A stretch of 64,000 nt of DNA from Molossus alvarezi (GCA_037176705.1 CM073885.1:166274290-166338289), one strand, 5' to 3'. Positions 1-11,511 are shown, counted from the stretch's first letter. Notes: generated from the letters alone by a model not told the origin. Program-made: numbers and translations.

Positions 1-2584
1 TGAATAATTATGTGGCAACAAATTTGACAATCTAAGCAAAATGGACAAATTTCTAGAAACATACAGTCTCCCAAAACTGAACCGGAAAGAGATAGAAAAC
101 TTGAACAAACCAATAACAATGAAGGAAATTGAAGATGTAATCAAGACTCTCCCAGCAAACAAAAGCCCAGGCCCAGATGGCTTCACAGGGGAGTTTTACT
201 GACCATTCAAAGAAGAACTAACACCCATTCTCCTCAAACTATTCCAAAAAATTCAAGAAGAAGGAAGACTTCCAAACTCATTTTATGAGGCCAACATAAT
301 TCTAATTCCAAAAAAAGAAAAAGATACTACAAAGAAAGAAAACTACTGGCCAATATCCCTGATGAACATAGATGCCAAAATCCTGAACAAAATACCAGCA
401 AATTGAATCCAGCAATACATCAAAATTTATTCACCATGACCAAGTAGGATTCGTCCCAGGGATGCAAGGCTGGTACAATATTCACAAATCAATAAATATG
501 TACACCACATAAACAAAATGAAAGATAAAAATTATATGATCATATCAATAGATGCTGAAAAAGTATTTGACAAAATCCAGCACCCATTTCTGATAAAAAT
601 GCTCAGCAATGTGGGAACAGAGGGATCATATCTCAACATGAAATAAAGGCCATATATGAAAGACCTACAGCCAACATCATACTCAATGGGCAAAAACTAA
701 AAGTGTTTCCCTTAAGAACAGGAACAAGACAAGGATGCCCACTTTCACCACTCTTATTTAACATAGTACTGGAAGTCTTAGCCACAGCAATCAGACATAA
801 AAAAATAAATAAAAGGATCCAAATTGGAAAAGAGGAAGTGAAACTGTCATTATTCACAGATGACATAATATTATACATAGAAAACCCTAAAGACTGCATC
901 CAAAATCTACTGGACTTAATAACTGAATTTGGCAAAGTAGCAGGATACAAAATTAACGTCAAGTAATTGATGGCATTCTAATACGACATTGATGAAGGCA
1001 CAGAAAAAGAAACTTAAAAAACAATCCCATTTAACATTGTGGCAAAAAAAAAATGAAGATATCTAGGAATAAACTTAACCAAAGAAGTAAAGGACCTATT
1101 TGCAGAAAACTACAGGACATCGAAAAAGAAATAGAGGACGATATTAAAAAGTGGAAGCACATACCTTGTTCATGGATTGGAAGAATTAACATCATTAAAA
1201 TGTCCATACTACCCAAAGCAATCTATAGATTCAATGCAATCCCATCAAAATACCAATGACATATTTCACAGAACTAGAACAAATACCTCAAAAGTTCATA
1301 TGGAACCAAAAAAGACCCCGAATAACCACAGCAATCTTGAAAAAGAAGGACAAATTAGGCAGGATCACAATACTGGATATCAGGTTATACTACAAAGCTA
1401 CTGTAATCAAAGCAGCCTGGTACTGGCATAAGAATAGGCACATAGATCAATGGAATAGAACAGAGTACCCAGAATTGGACCCAAAACATTGTGCTCAATT
1501 AATATTTGACAAAGGTGGCAAGAACATACAGTGGAGTAAAGACAGCCTCTTTAATAAATGGTGTTGGGAAAATTGGAAAGCTACATGCAAAATAATGAAA
1601 TTAGATCATCAACTTACACCATACATAAGAATAAACTCAAAATAAATAAAAGACTTAAATGTGACTCTTGAATCCATAAAAATCCTAGAAGAAAATTTAG
1701 GCAACAAAATTTCAGACATTATACACAGCAAAATTTTCACTGATACATCACCTAAGGCAACAGAAACAAAGGAGAAAATAGACACATGGGACTATATCAA
1801 ACTCAAAAGCTTCTGCATAGCAAAAGAAACAACCATCAAAATGGAAAAGCAACCCACTATATTGGAGAGCATAACTGCCAATGATACATCAGATAAGGGG
1901 TTAATTTCCACAATATAGATAGTGCTCATACAACTCAACAAAAGGAAGACAAAGAACCCAATTAAAAAATGGGCAGAGGAACTAAATAGACACTTCTCCA
2001 AACAGAACATACAAATGGCTAAGAGACATATGAGGAAATGCTCAACATCACTAATCATCAGAGAGATGCAAATTAAAACAACAATGAGGTATCACCTCAC
2101 ACCTGTCAGAATGGTTGCCATCAACAAATCATCAAACAACAAATGCTGGCGAGGGTGTGGAGAAAAGGGGACTCTAGTACACTGCTAGTGGGAATGCAGA
2201 CTGGTGCAGCCATTATGGAAAACAATATGGTGTTACCTCAAAAAATTAAAAATTGAATTGCCATTTGAGCCAGTGATCCCACTTCTAGGAATATACCCAA
2301 AGAAGCCCGAAACACCAATCAGAAAGAATGTATGTACCCCCATGTTCATAGCAGCACTATTTACAGTATCTAAGATCTGGAAACAGCCCAAATGTCCATC
2401 AGTAGACGAATGAATAAAAAAGCAGTGGTACATGTACACAATGGAGTACTATGCAGCTGTAAGAAAGAAAGATCTCTTATCCTTTGAGACGACATGGAGG
2501 GACCTGGAAAGTATTATTCTAAGCAAAACAAGCCAAGCAGAGAAAGACAAATATCATATGATCTCACTTATTTGTGGAATATAA
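1..2584 (+). pseudogene. L1 ORF2 (endonuclease/reverse transcriptase) relic
   Basis: ORF2 encodes the L1 endonuclease and reverse transcriptase that copy L1 and SINE RNAs into the genome. Only the region from just upstream of the RT domain is present. Visible blocks are [13 protein letters not shown] (near 165-200), the [18 protein letters not shown] block (near 720-775), the catalytic box read as FTDD (853-864) where active L1s have FADD, and the C-terminal cysteine motif [14 protein letters not shown] (about 2140-2184). The coding frame is broken many times. Examples are a TGA near 200, a TAA just after [11 protein letters not shown] near 643, and a TAG at 2186 replacing a tryptophan of the usual CWWEC motif. 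The frame ends at a TAA near 2584. This copy cannot make a working protein. Confidence 0.93.
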
Positions 2585-2826
2585 TGAACATAACAGTCTG
2601 AAGAACAGGGTAGTCCCAGAGACATGGAAGTAGGGTATAGATTGACAATCCCCAGAAGAGGGGGTGAAGGGGGTAAGATAAACCACAGAACTTATATGCA
2701 TGTACGTATAACCAATGGACAACAAAGCTGGGGATGGGGTGGGGAGGGAGAGGGAGAGGAGGGTGTCAATGGGAAGAAAAGGAGAAACATCTGTAACAAA
2801 AATAAATACATAAATAAATAAATAAA
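1..2826 (+). mobile_element. L1 (LINE-1) 3' half, ORF2 plus 3' UTR
   Basis: This is the downstream part of an L1 retrotransposon; its 5' part lies outside the window. Reverse-transcriptase blocks, the C-terminal cysteine motif and the ORF2 end follow in the normal order. They are followed by a G-rich 3' UTR (about 2590-2780) and an A-rich AAATAAATA-type tail ending near 2826. The 3' UTR wording (GGGTGTCAATGGG, then ACATCTGTAA) recurs at 61.3 kb and, in antisense, at 29.1 kb, so these belong to one L1 lineage. No TSD can be tested because the 5' end is missing. Confidence 0.95.
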
Positions 2827-3132
2827 AAAGAAAGTTACTAATTAGGTTATTATCACTTGATATGAAATGTCACAGTGTTTATCTGAAGATGATGATTGTG
2901 TGTTTTTCCTGTTGCGGACAGGTATTTTTCATAGCACTTAATTAAAGAAGATGTATCTTAATTTAAGCACAACTCCCAGAATTAGTTAAAAAAAAACCTG
3001 ACATTTTTCAGGTTATTCATTATTAAACATTAATATATTTTAACCTCAATATTATTGCTATTATTGATTTTTCATCTCCTCCTAGAGTAATCAAAAGATA
3101 TTATTCAGAGACCCTTGGCCTTGACAATGTTT
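2827..3132. other. Unique AT-rich spacer
   Basis: No gene, repeat family or regulatory motif that I recognise lies between the L1 tail and the next SINE. Confidence 0.6.
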
Positions 3133-3379
3133 CTTTTTTTTTTATCCTCACCCAAGGACATTTTTCCATTTTTTGTTCAGATAGAGTGGGAGGGGGAGAG
3201 AGAGAGAGAAATATCGATGTGAGAGAGAGAGAGACACATCGACTGGTTGCCACCCACACAACACAACCAGGGCTGGGGACAAACTGCAACCGAGGTACGT
3301 GCCCTTAGCGGGAACCGAACCCGGGTCTCTCTGGACCGCAGGCCGACGCTCTAACCGCTGAGCCAAACCGACCAGGGCT
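3133..3379 (-). mobile_element. Ves SINE, type A
   Basis: Full-length minus-strand copy. On the plus strand it runs from a T-tract and TCCTCACCCAAGGA hairpin tail, through a GA-rich tract, to the tRNA-like head (GAGCCAAACCGACCAGGGCT). A clear TSD was not found. Confidence 0.92.
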
Positions 3380-4394
3380 CTAGCGACTAACTCTGAAACC
3401 CTAGCGGTGTCTGTCTCTTCCTCCCAGTACACAGACCCTGGAGAAAGGAGTAGGTTCCAAAGTGTATCCCCTCCTTCTGATTCATCATCCTAAAAGGTTA
3501 ATTCTTCCAACGCAGTGCCTGCCTAATGGAGGATTTCTGCCGTGAGGGCAAAACTTGAAAGGTTTTTTATAAGCTTCAACTACCATTGGGTTTGGTCCAC
3601 TTCAGACTCAATTATTCTAATATTTTTTTGAAAAGGTCAATTTGTTGGCTAAAAATTCATAACCACTTATTTGAACAGAGTAAGAATACTTGTATTTTTT
3701 TAGGTTGAAATGTTCCCTGTATATTCCATTTTCTTACTAATGTTTCTGTACCCGAGGCTGTCAAAGCAAAGTTTGTGAGGATAATTAGTGTTGCATTATA
3801 GGGAATACATTAATTTGGTTGGTGTGTGCTGTGTAGTAAATCAGTAAAGATGTTCATTAACATTATGAAATGCCTTGTTTTGAATGTAGGGAGTAAAAAG
3901 ACACTTTTCAAATGTTGACCGTTGCTTCAATTTTAATCAGTGTGGTTATTTTAGGCAATGAACGACGTCTCTTCGAGTTCTCGGGCTATGTCGAGTGAAA
4001 CTTAACTTGGTATTTCAATTTCCATTTAAATATTCATTTAGACTTGAGTTCAAGAGGAGAATAAAATGATTAATCTCATCTCAAACCACATAGTGAGTTT
4101 CACAGTGGAGAGGAGTTGGTATATCTCTCTCTTCCTGGTTCTTCTAAAGTATTTCTTAGACATATTTGCCCCATATAATAAATACAACATGTGTCGCTAA
4201 ACATCACAAGTGGAGAGTGCAGCACCACCTCTGTGTTCCTGGTGCACCTGTGGCACACCTGTGGCACACCTGTGGCAGTGTGGTGTTTGGGCACCTGCTT
4301 AAACCCTGCTGGAGAGTTTCCATTGCTGTGAAGTGAACAAGAGGAGAATAACTACCTGTTTCTCTGAAATGAGTTGAGGATTCAAGTCATCTTA
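3380..4394. other. Unique sequence, no gene seen
   Basis: AT-rich single-copy DNA. The only structure seen is a short E-box tandem repeat at 4245-4277. Confidence 0.55.
4245..4277 (+). repeat. Three tandem copies of an 11-bp E-box unit
   Basis: CACCTGTGGCA is repeated three times head to tail without mismatch. Each unit carries a CACCTG E-box, the type bound by ZEB, SNAI and E-protein factors. Function is not shown by the sequence. Confidence 0.8.
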
Positions 4395-4800
4395 CTATAA
4401 GGATTCAACAATCATTCAACACATGTTTATTAAATGCCTCTTCTATGATATTCTTGGCACCGAGGAAACATCAGGGAATAAGATGCTCCAAATCCCCATC
4501 CCCACAGAACTCGCATTTTAGCGAAGGGAAACTGACAAAAGGCAAATACATAATATTTAAGATGGTGAGTAAAACAAAGCAGGGATGGAGTTTGGGGGTG
4601 CCAGGACTTGAGAGGGAGTGTTGCACATTGGTTGGTCAAGATATCTGAGCAAAGACTTGAAGAAGGTAACAGAGTCAGTCGTGGAGAAAAGTAGGAGTGA
4701 CCATTCCCTGCCAAGGGACTGTCCAGGTGCACAGAGTGGCAGGATCATGCCCGAAGGCGTGAGGGATGGCAAGGAGGCCAGGTGGCTAGCCTATAGTGAC
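4395..4800 (-). mobile_element. L2 (CR1-type LINE) 3' end relic
   Basis: The plus strand reads like the reverse complement of a mammalian L2 3' region: CATTCAACACATGTTTATTAA, then 'GGCACCGAGGAAACATCAGGGAATAAGA', then 'TGAGCAAAGACTTGAAGAAGGTAA' and a G-rich stretch. It is diverged and carries no coding capacity. The short open frames here on both strands are chance. Confidence 0.65.
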
Positions 4801-5795
4801 ATTCTTAGACTTTTCTTGTGTCTCTTGCATGTACTTGCCTGTCTTTGGTAATCGTCTCACTGGGATTCCAAGGCACATCTAATCCCTTGATTCAAGTCAC
4901 AAGAGAATAGTGGTTTGTAGGGGTTTCATATGACAGCACACACTGGCACTTGCCAAATAAGATGACAGATAGCAGGAGGGTGCAGGAGAGAACCGATCAT
5001 CATGACACATTCGCACTTTACAAATGGCCCACGAGGGTTGGGACATTTGTTTATTTTGAATGTCGTAGAAACTGTGTTACAGTGAGCATGGTACTGTTTG
5101 TGGAGTAGCAGAAATTAGGATACATTTTAAAATAATGTTAAAGATAGTGTTGAGAAAGGGGATTTAGACGTAAGGATCCAGATTTATGGAACAGAGCTCT
5201 TCAAACAGTAATTTTTACTTTTTGTTAGGGTAGATTGAATACACAATATGAACATTTATTATGGAATCATATTCCATGTATTCTTTGACTATTTAAAACC
5301 TCTTCCAGAGTGTGGTTCAGAGACATAGTCCTGTGGGCATTTTTTCGTGAAAGCTGTCATGGACCCCTGAAGTCTGTAGATGTGATCTAATGCCAGACCG
5401 ACCTACTTTGTTGAAAAGTCACTTTGCCTGGAAATACAAAACCGACAGATCCACTTAGGAACCTGTCGTGCAGATTTCTCTGTTGTTCTTTTAATCCACG
5501 AGATCTGGCATCAGTCATACTGAACTTTCTGGTATTTCAAACCTATGGAGCTATATATATATATAAAATATTTGCTTATAGTATATTTCATTAGCTGCTT
5601 TTCAATTTTTAAATTAGGAACTGTAAGAAACTAATAACATTTATTTAAGAAAATAAAGGGAAGCTATCAAGAACATAAACTCTTACATAACAGAGTGCTG
5701 GAGACTTAAGAACTCAGAGCTCTGGAGTCTGCTGTCTGTTTCGTGAAAGAGATGCTCCTATCGAGTGTGTTAAGTGTATGCGAATTGTTATAAGA
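4801..5795. other. Unique sequence, no gene seen
   Basis: Single-copy DNA with a short (TA)n tract near 5552-5564. Nothing else recognised. Confidence 0.55.
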
Positions 5796-5810
5796 TAGAT
5801 GTTACTAGAT

Positions 5811-6000
5811 GCCCAACTGATGTAGCTCAGTTGGTTGAGCATTGTCCCATGCACGAAGAGGTTCCTGTTCCGGGCACATGCCCAGGTTGCGGACTCAATC
5901 CCCAGTACGGGGCGTGCAGGAGGCAGTTTCTCTCTCACTGATATTTCTATCTCTCCCTCTCCTCTCTAACAGAAAATCAATAAAACCTATTTTTAAAAAA
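5811..6000 (+). mobile_element. Ves SINE, type B
   Basis: It has a tRNA-like head with box A (TAGCTCAGTTGG), then GGGGCGTGCAGGAGGCAG, a CT-rich tract and an AAAATCAATAAAA tail. It is flanked by a near-perfect 13-bp TSD, TAGATGTTACTAG at 5796-5808 and TAGATGATACTAG at 6001-6013. Confidence 0.93.
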
Positions 6001-6013
6001 TAGATGATACTAG

Positions 6014-6768
6014 AAATTGGCTAAAAGACTAATATGAAAATTAAACATCCTTCTTATATGATGGGATGCTCACATGGTTACGACATGGAAAGGTGCCCTC
6101 CAGGTAGGAATCCCAGTTACCTTTTTTGGTCACATGACTCTGTGTTTCATCTCATTTCCATATAGATGTCTCTTTCAAACTGTCAAGCATCCTTATTCTT
6201 GTTTTCCTCTGTAACCTCTCTGAGCACTTAGCTAAGTGTCTGTCTTCATGAATTTAAAGCTGAATGGCTTTCAGTTACAACTTTGTCAGAGATTTACCAC
6301 CTGTTGGTTCTGCCATCTAGATTACTCATCTCTCAGACAATAATAGTTTCTGAAAATATCCACTTTTCTATTTTCCTTCCTATGCTCTAAACATATACCA
6401 CTGACGCCAGCAATATTTTCTGGTGTTATTTACTTTACTCTCTTGTTGGGATACATTAGAAGGTTTACTAAACTTACTTTAAACACCTGTGCAGGTTTTC
6501 ATTTTTTCAGCCTCACTCACAATTGACGAAATCAGAGTGTGTCTGGTGATTCAGATAAATTCTTTACTTATGCTCACAGCTGCCAAGATTTTTTCAGAAA
6601 CTCACACATGATGACAGTTTTTTCTTCTTCCAATAATATTTTTTTCACTAAATAAGTGGACTCTATATCTAGGCTGGGAAACCCGAGAACTTTTACCAGG
6701 TGGCCCTAGTAAATACAGATGTGTGGTGCCCTGTACAGCAGCCATAAAGCACTGAGAAGATCTACTTA
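6014..6768. other. Unique AT-rich sequence
   Basis: No gene or repeat family recognised. Confidence 0.5.
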
Positions 6769-6966
6769 TGCCTGGCTGGTGTGGCTCAGTGGATTGAGAG
6801 TTGTCCCATGGACTGAGAGGTCCCAGTTCAATTCCCAGAGCACATACCTGGGTTGTGGGTTCAATCCCCAGTAGGGGGCGTGCAGGAGGCAGCAGATCAG
6901 TGTATCTCTCTCATATCAACATTTCTACTACTCTCTCCCTCTCTCTCTAAAAAATCAATTTAAAAA
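6769..6966 (+). mobile_element. Ves SINE, type B
   Basis: Full-length copy (GCCTGGCTGGTGTGGCTCAG head, AAAAAATCAATTTAAAAA tail). A likely TSD is GAAGATCTACTT before and GAAGTATCTACTT after. Confidence 0.93.
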
Positions 6967-7004
6967 GAAGTATCTACTTGTATGAAGATTGCTATTATTA
7001 TTTT

Positions 7005-7120
7005 TAAATTTTTATGCATTTTTATTTTCTAAACTTTTTTACCTTTTGACTTTTCTCACCCATTTCTTCCACCCCCAGCCCTGCCTCCAACTACCACCAA
7101 TCTGTTTTTAATTTAATATT
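7005..7120 (-). mobile_element. L1MA-like 3' UTR fragment
   Basis: The plus strand reads ACCTTTTGACTTTTCTCACCC, followed by a C-rich stretch and 'CAACTACCACCAATCTGTTT'. This is the reverse complement of the old mammalian L1 3' UTR (AACAGATTGGTGGTTGCC...). Diverged and short. Confidence 0.55.
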
Positions 7121-7261
7121 TCATTGTTTTTTAATATTAAAATGTGAACCCTCCAAAAACAACCATAGTTCTAACTTACAGGGACTCAGACTTTTAAAAG
7201 GGACAAACTAACTCCGTTTTGCCGCTTTCCTGTTTCCGGGTCCGGTTCCTGGTGACTCGGT

Positions 7262-7440
7262 GCTGTCATGCTCCAGAACTTCGTGACAGTTATATCGTCA
7301 TGAGGAAAATACAAGCTTTGCAGACATATTCTGGTTTAAATCCGGATTCTCCCAGTAGCTGTGTGCCCTTAGACAGAATTTTAACCTCTCAGGCTGAGTT
7401 TATTCATCTGTGAAATGGGGATGGTCAGACTTTTCCTGTT
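7262..7440 (+). mobile_element. MIR SINE relic
   Basis: Ancient tRNA-derived SINE. Recognised by the core 'CAGTAGCTGTGTGCCCTTAG' followed by 'CTCAGGCTGAGTTTATTCAT' and 'CTGTGAAATGGGGATGGT'. Confidence 0.8.
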
Positions 7441-7514
7441 GGAGTATTTGGAAAAAAGTACATGACAAGTGCTTGTCACAGCTCTGGCTAGCACTCCCAG
7501 GTAATTTTTTAAAA

Positions 7515-7672
7515 TAAGTTTTTATTGATTTTTTTTTTTTTTTTTTAAGAGAGAAAGGGAGGGAGAGAGAGATAGAAACATCGATGTGTGAGAGAAACAT
7601 GGATCGGCTGCCTCCTGCACGCCCCCTGCTGGAGATGGAGCCCACAACCCAGGCACGTGCCCTGACCTGGAA
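7515..7672 (-). mobile_element. Ves SINE, type B, 5'-truncated
   Basis: It has an A-tail (as T18) and GA-rich tract on the left and stops at GGCACGTGCCCTGACCTGGAAT. The last part of the tRNA head is missing. A probable TSD is GTAATTTTTT before and GTAATTTGTT after. Confidence 0.88.
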
Positions 7673-7679
7673 TGGAAGT

Positions 7680-9187
7680 AATTTGTTAAATTCCCTTTCG
7701 CTCCTCCTGTTTGGCCCTTCCTGCTGGTCCCTGTTACAGCACTAATTTGGGCTGTGTTGTCCTGTGTCCTCTAGACTCTGTACTGAGTGCTGACTTCCCA
7801 ACTTCCCCCTCTCCAGTCCCGTCCACCCACGTCCACTGTTCAAAAAGTTCCCGAAACCCAGATTTTCATCTGTTTCTTGACAGATCAAATCCTTTACAGA
7901 GTCTTCACTATCTACAGATAAAGTTCAATTAAACATTTCCAAATCCAGCTGAAGGTCCTGCACAGAGCAGACAGGAGAGGCCAGAACCAGCAGGCGGGGC
8001 CAGTTCCCCCTGCTCCCTCCTGCGGCTCCTTTCCCTTGGTGTGAGCTCTGGCCTTGACAAAATGAGCTGGGCGCTGGCGGGTCTGCCCTTCCAGTTTGCT
8101 GTGGGGGCATCATCGGGGGGGAGGGGGTGCAGATGCTCAGAAGGACTGCAGACAGTTTTCCCCTTGGAGCCGTCATCTCGGCCTGGGAGCCCCTGGGTCT
8201 GCAGGGCATGCATTGACTGAATGTGGGTAAAGAAGGATGAAGAAAATTAAATAATGATCTGCAAGTCTCTAAGCATCTTCCCCTTTTCCTCTTTGGGTGA
8301 AAGTAAAAGAAAAAGAGAGAGAGCATGCTCGAGCAGGTACATGACAGGTGTCATTAGAAATCTTAAGCTGAGAGCGCTATATCCAGACTAAACAGGAAGG
8401 GTGGCATTGCTGGGAGGAGGTACTGATCTATGTCACAGTTTATTTTAGATGCCATATTGAGGCCTTTCAGGCCCAGCAATGGGGAGGCCAACTGTGACTT
8501 GTTTCCTAAAGTTAAGATGTGGCATAATTTGCAACAAGTTATCATATCACAGTTTGTTCAAAGGGATCTGAGTCCACGCCCAGCTTGCGGATTTCGTTCT
8601 GACTGCAGGCTGGAGATGAGTGACAGCCTAGGGCATTGGCTGCCTTGGTCAGCTGGTCAGCAAACCTTCAAGGAAAACACACTGCACCCCTGTGATTTGT
8701 GGCCTGACAAGAAGGGCAGGTGGCAGCGTTCCTCTGTACAGAGACAGACTGTAAAGCTCACATAATAAGGGTGCGCTTGTTCCTCCCACCCTGAGAAAAC
8801 TTCTGTGTGGGCTGCTGTGCGGGGATCCCTTTGAGCAATTCGGAGGAGATGCGTTCAGGGATGCTGGCTCAGGAGGAAGGGTTGAAGAGAGTCCACTGTG
8901 AGCAATTTCAAATTAAGTTGCTAAATCAGTGTTAACCCTGTTTCAGGGATTTGTTCAAACTAGCATGACCATGAGTCCCATTGCGATGCCTGTTGCCCAC
9001 TACAGTTATTTATAGTGTCCTCTTTCATTCTCAAAGGGGATCTTGTTTGGCAATAAAGGATGTGGTTACTACTCTCATTGTTACAACACAGTATGAAGGG
9101 ATAACTAAGGTAAAGAGGATGGGGAAAAGAAGGAAGGAGGTATGAGCTCTCCACAGAGAAGGCTTTGCTGGAGACTGAACTTGAATG
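7680..9187. other. Unique sequence with moderately GC-rich stretches
   Basis: Single-copy DNA. Two open frames of 133 and 111 codons lie at 7925-8326 (minus) and 8430-8765 (plus). Neither resembles a known family, has splice sites placed as expected, or shows composition typical of coding sequence. I treat them as chance. Confidence 0.5.
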
Positions 9188-9319
9188 GTGGCAGGAATGT
9201 GAAGACGCCTGTGGACTAATCTGGCGTTGGCTCGAGACACATCAGCTTTGTGACTTTGGGCAACTGAATTAATTTCTTTGAGATTTTTTTTTTTTACCTG
9301 CAAAATGGGGATCATGGTT
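9188..9319 (+). mobile_element. MIR SINE relic, left part
   Basis: MIR core text (TTTGTGACTTTGGGCAACTG, then TGCAAAATGGGGATCATGGT). The rest of the same MIR resumes at 9667 (TCACCTCACGTTGTGGTCATG) on the far side of a Tigger1 remnant. Confidence 0.75.
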
Positions 9320-9666
9320 CAGGAGCACCTCATTTTATTGTGTTTTGCAGACTGTGCCTTTTTCCCCCCCACAAATTAAAGGTTTGTGATAACCCTGGAT
9401 CAAGCCAGTCTATTGGTGCCCTTTTTCCAGCAGGCTTAGGTAATAGTTAGCATTTTTAGCAATAAGGTGTTTTTAATTAAGGGATGCGCACTGTTTTCTT
9501 AGCTTAGACATAATGCTATTGCATACTTAATAGGCTGCAGTATACTGTAAACATAACTTTTATATGCATTGGGAAGCCAAAAACTGTGTGTGACTCACTT
9601 TCTTTTGGTATTTGCTTTATTGTGGTGGTCTGGAACTAAACCTGGAGTATCTCTGAGGCTTGCTTG
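9320..9666 (+). mobile_element. Tigger1 (Tc1/mariner, pogo group) deletion derivative
   Basis: The left end matches the Tigger1 5' terminus (CATTTTATTGTGTTTTGCAG ... AAAGGTTTGTGATAACCCT). The right end matches the 3' terminus (TAGCATTTTTAGCAATAAGG, GACATAATGCTATTGCATAC, TGGTGGTCTGGAACTAAACC). The transposase gene between them is missing, so this is a MITE-like remnant. It is inserted in a MIR. Confidence 0.85.
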
Positions 9667-9730
9667 TACTCACCTCACGTTGTGGTCATGGAGATTAATC
9701 ATAAAATGCAAGGAATAGATGTACTGGGGG
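9667..9730 (+). mobile_element. MIR SINE relic, right part
   Basis: Continuation of the MIR interrupted by Tigger1 (CACCTCACGTTGTGGTCATG followed by GAGATTAATCATAAAATGCAA). Confidence 0.65.
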
Positions 9731-11203
9731 AACAGATGTCATAAGAAACAACAGTTAGGCAAAGACTTTACCTGGCCATGCTGATTAAAATGACCTCTGG
9801 TGCCAGTCTAGACTCCTCAGCCTGGCCTTGCAGTGTCCACTCGAGTCTCAGTCTGGTGGGTAATCTCACTGTCCCAGTCCCCACCCTTCCGCAGGTGGAA
9901 GCTGTAGCTTTCTGAACACAGGTGGTGCGTGCGCACCTCTGAGCCTCTGCCCACTGCTTAGCTGCCAAGGTGACTCCCACACCACAGAAATGTAATTGCT
10001 GCTTCCTAGCCAAGGTCAAAACTAAGTCTTGCTGGAGAAGTTCATGGGAGCATTAGAATTAAAGTTCATTAGAATGACTCTCACTACATATCTAAGTGTA
10101 GCCCTTGTGTAAATTTGCATTATGTCCTTAAGACTGACAGAACACTACATTTCAAATTCTACATGTTTATTTTGTCCAATAATTAATACACTTAGATGTA
10201 ATCAAAGTCTGTTTTTATCATCAACAACAATGCAACAACTTCCTAAAAAAAAAAAAAAAAAAATTAACAGGATATTCAAAATACTCTGGGGAAGAAAGAC
10301 GGGATTTTTGTTCTAAGGACCAGGGCTAATCCAAGAATATGAGACAATAATTGAGGAAAGAGCACTATTTTAACTTTCATTCTACCAAACAATTGAGGGG
10401 AGATGGAAGTGATCAAAGCACAGAGCAAGCTCCCACTCCTCTCAGAGGGAGACGTATTTGGGAGTGCCAACACATCCATGCTCCTCTCCCTGTGGGAGCT
10501 GCGTGTCTTTATCGTGGCAACGTCTGTTCATTCTTCTCACTCCAGTTTATGATCGTTCTTAACGTCCCAAGTCAAACCGGAGGAGTGACAGGAGTTGACT
10601 TAGCTCTCTCCGGCAGCCTGGAGGGAAACAGGTGAAGGTGGATGGCAAGGGTCTTTCATCTGTCTGCCTGACTCAACTAGTTCTACAGGTAAATGCACGG
10701 GCACCCCTCCTACTGCATAGGAGGGATCTGAATATCTCATCTCCTGGGGCCCAAGAGAATAAGCCAAGGAAAGCATTCTGTTGAAGTTAGCGTAGTCTAA
10801 GGAAAGGCTGTACTCGGCGTAAAAATGTTACCAACCTATCAAAGCAGAAGGGAGAAATTGCATTGTCATACATTTCTCAGAATGACCAGCTTCAGTCGTC
10901 CGTCCTGCTGGACGCAAGAGAAATCAAAATGGGATCACTGGTGTGAGAATACAGGTATTGAACAGTCTCTGGACATTGTCACACTGATCCCAGAGCCTAC
11001 AGAGCAGCGGTCTGGTCCTTGGGCGTGGCTCTCGTCACTGCGGTATTGGAGCTGTTGCAGGTCTGAACGCCAGCGGTCACCCCAGCAGTGACAGCACATC
11101 TTTTTCAGTGTGAGTGACAGGCAGGTGTGCGGTAGACATTGGCAGGCGTGTTGCAGCCCATGCAATCTGGGCTAAATGGAGCTCTCGTGTAGGTTCATAC
11201 CTG
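9731..11203. other. 3' flank / possible 3' UTR of the minus-strand gene
   Basis: Single-copy DNA directly downstream (in the minus sense) of the stop codon at 11204-11206. A minus-strand AATAAA lies at 10166-10171, about 1 kb past the stop, and could serve polyadenylation. A GTATGA donor-like site also follows the stop by three bases, so an intron in the 3' UTR is possible. A 17-A tract lies near 10245-10262. Confidence 0.35.
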
Positions 11204-11323
11204 TCAGCAGGTATCCTTTAAACTCTGAAGCTTCCTGGGGATCTCTCTGGGGTCATAGTCCATCTCGGGCCTCACGCTGAAGGAAGGAGGCTGAGTGAAG
11301 ACCTCGTTGGCCACTGGCGTTAC
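11204..11323 (-). CDS. Candidate terminal coding exon, unrecognised protein
   Basis: On the minus strand, 39 codons plus TGA read VTPVANEVFTQPPSF near the start and REIPRKLQSLKDTC at the end. The mix of charged, proline and aromatic residues is protein-like. Directly upstream on the minus strand is a pyrimidine-rich acceptor (CTCTCTTTTCCTTTATCTCCAG). The next exon upstream (11512-11670) ends in phase 0, so this frame needs the acceptor to be CAGAG|GTA. Splicing at the stronger CAG|AG would hit a TAA at the second codon. I do not recognise the protein; its style resembles small ciliary or sperm proteins, but that is inference. It could also be an alternative last exon or a decayed gene end. 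Confidence 0.45.
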   Translation of the reverse strand, partial: VTPVANEVFTQPPSFSVRPEMDYDPREIPRKLQSLKDTC

Positions 11324-11511
11324 CTCTGGAGATAAAGGAAAAGAGAGAGTTTGTTTTGTTCCTGTTTTTCCGTAAAGGCTGTGCAGACAAGCAGGGCTGT
11401 GAGAAGTGTTTGGGAGGGAGGGAAAGCCACACATCAGTGCCACGTGACAGATGACACACTGCCTCTCTCCCTGAGCCCAGTACTGAAGTCTTAGAAGCTG
11501 TGACAGCTCAC

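Noticed and set aside
5811..5885. tRNA-like sequence with A and B boxes
   Set aside because: It is the head of a Ves SINE, not a tRNA gene; no cloverleaf and it continues into SINE body and tail.
7925..8326. 133-codon minus-strand open frame
   Set aside because: Low-complexity proline/serine translation of a GC-rich patch; a second overlapping frame is equally open, so there is no evidence for one real frame.
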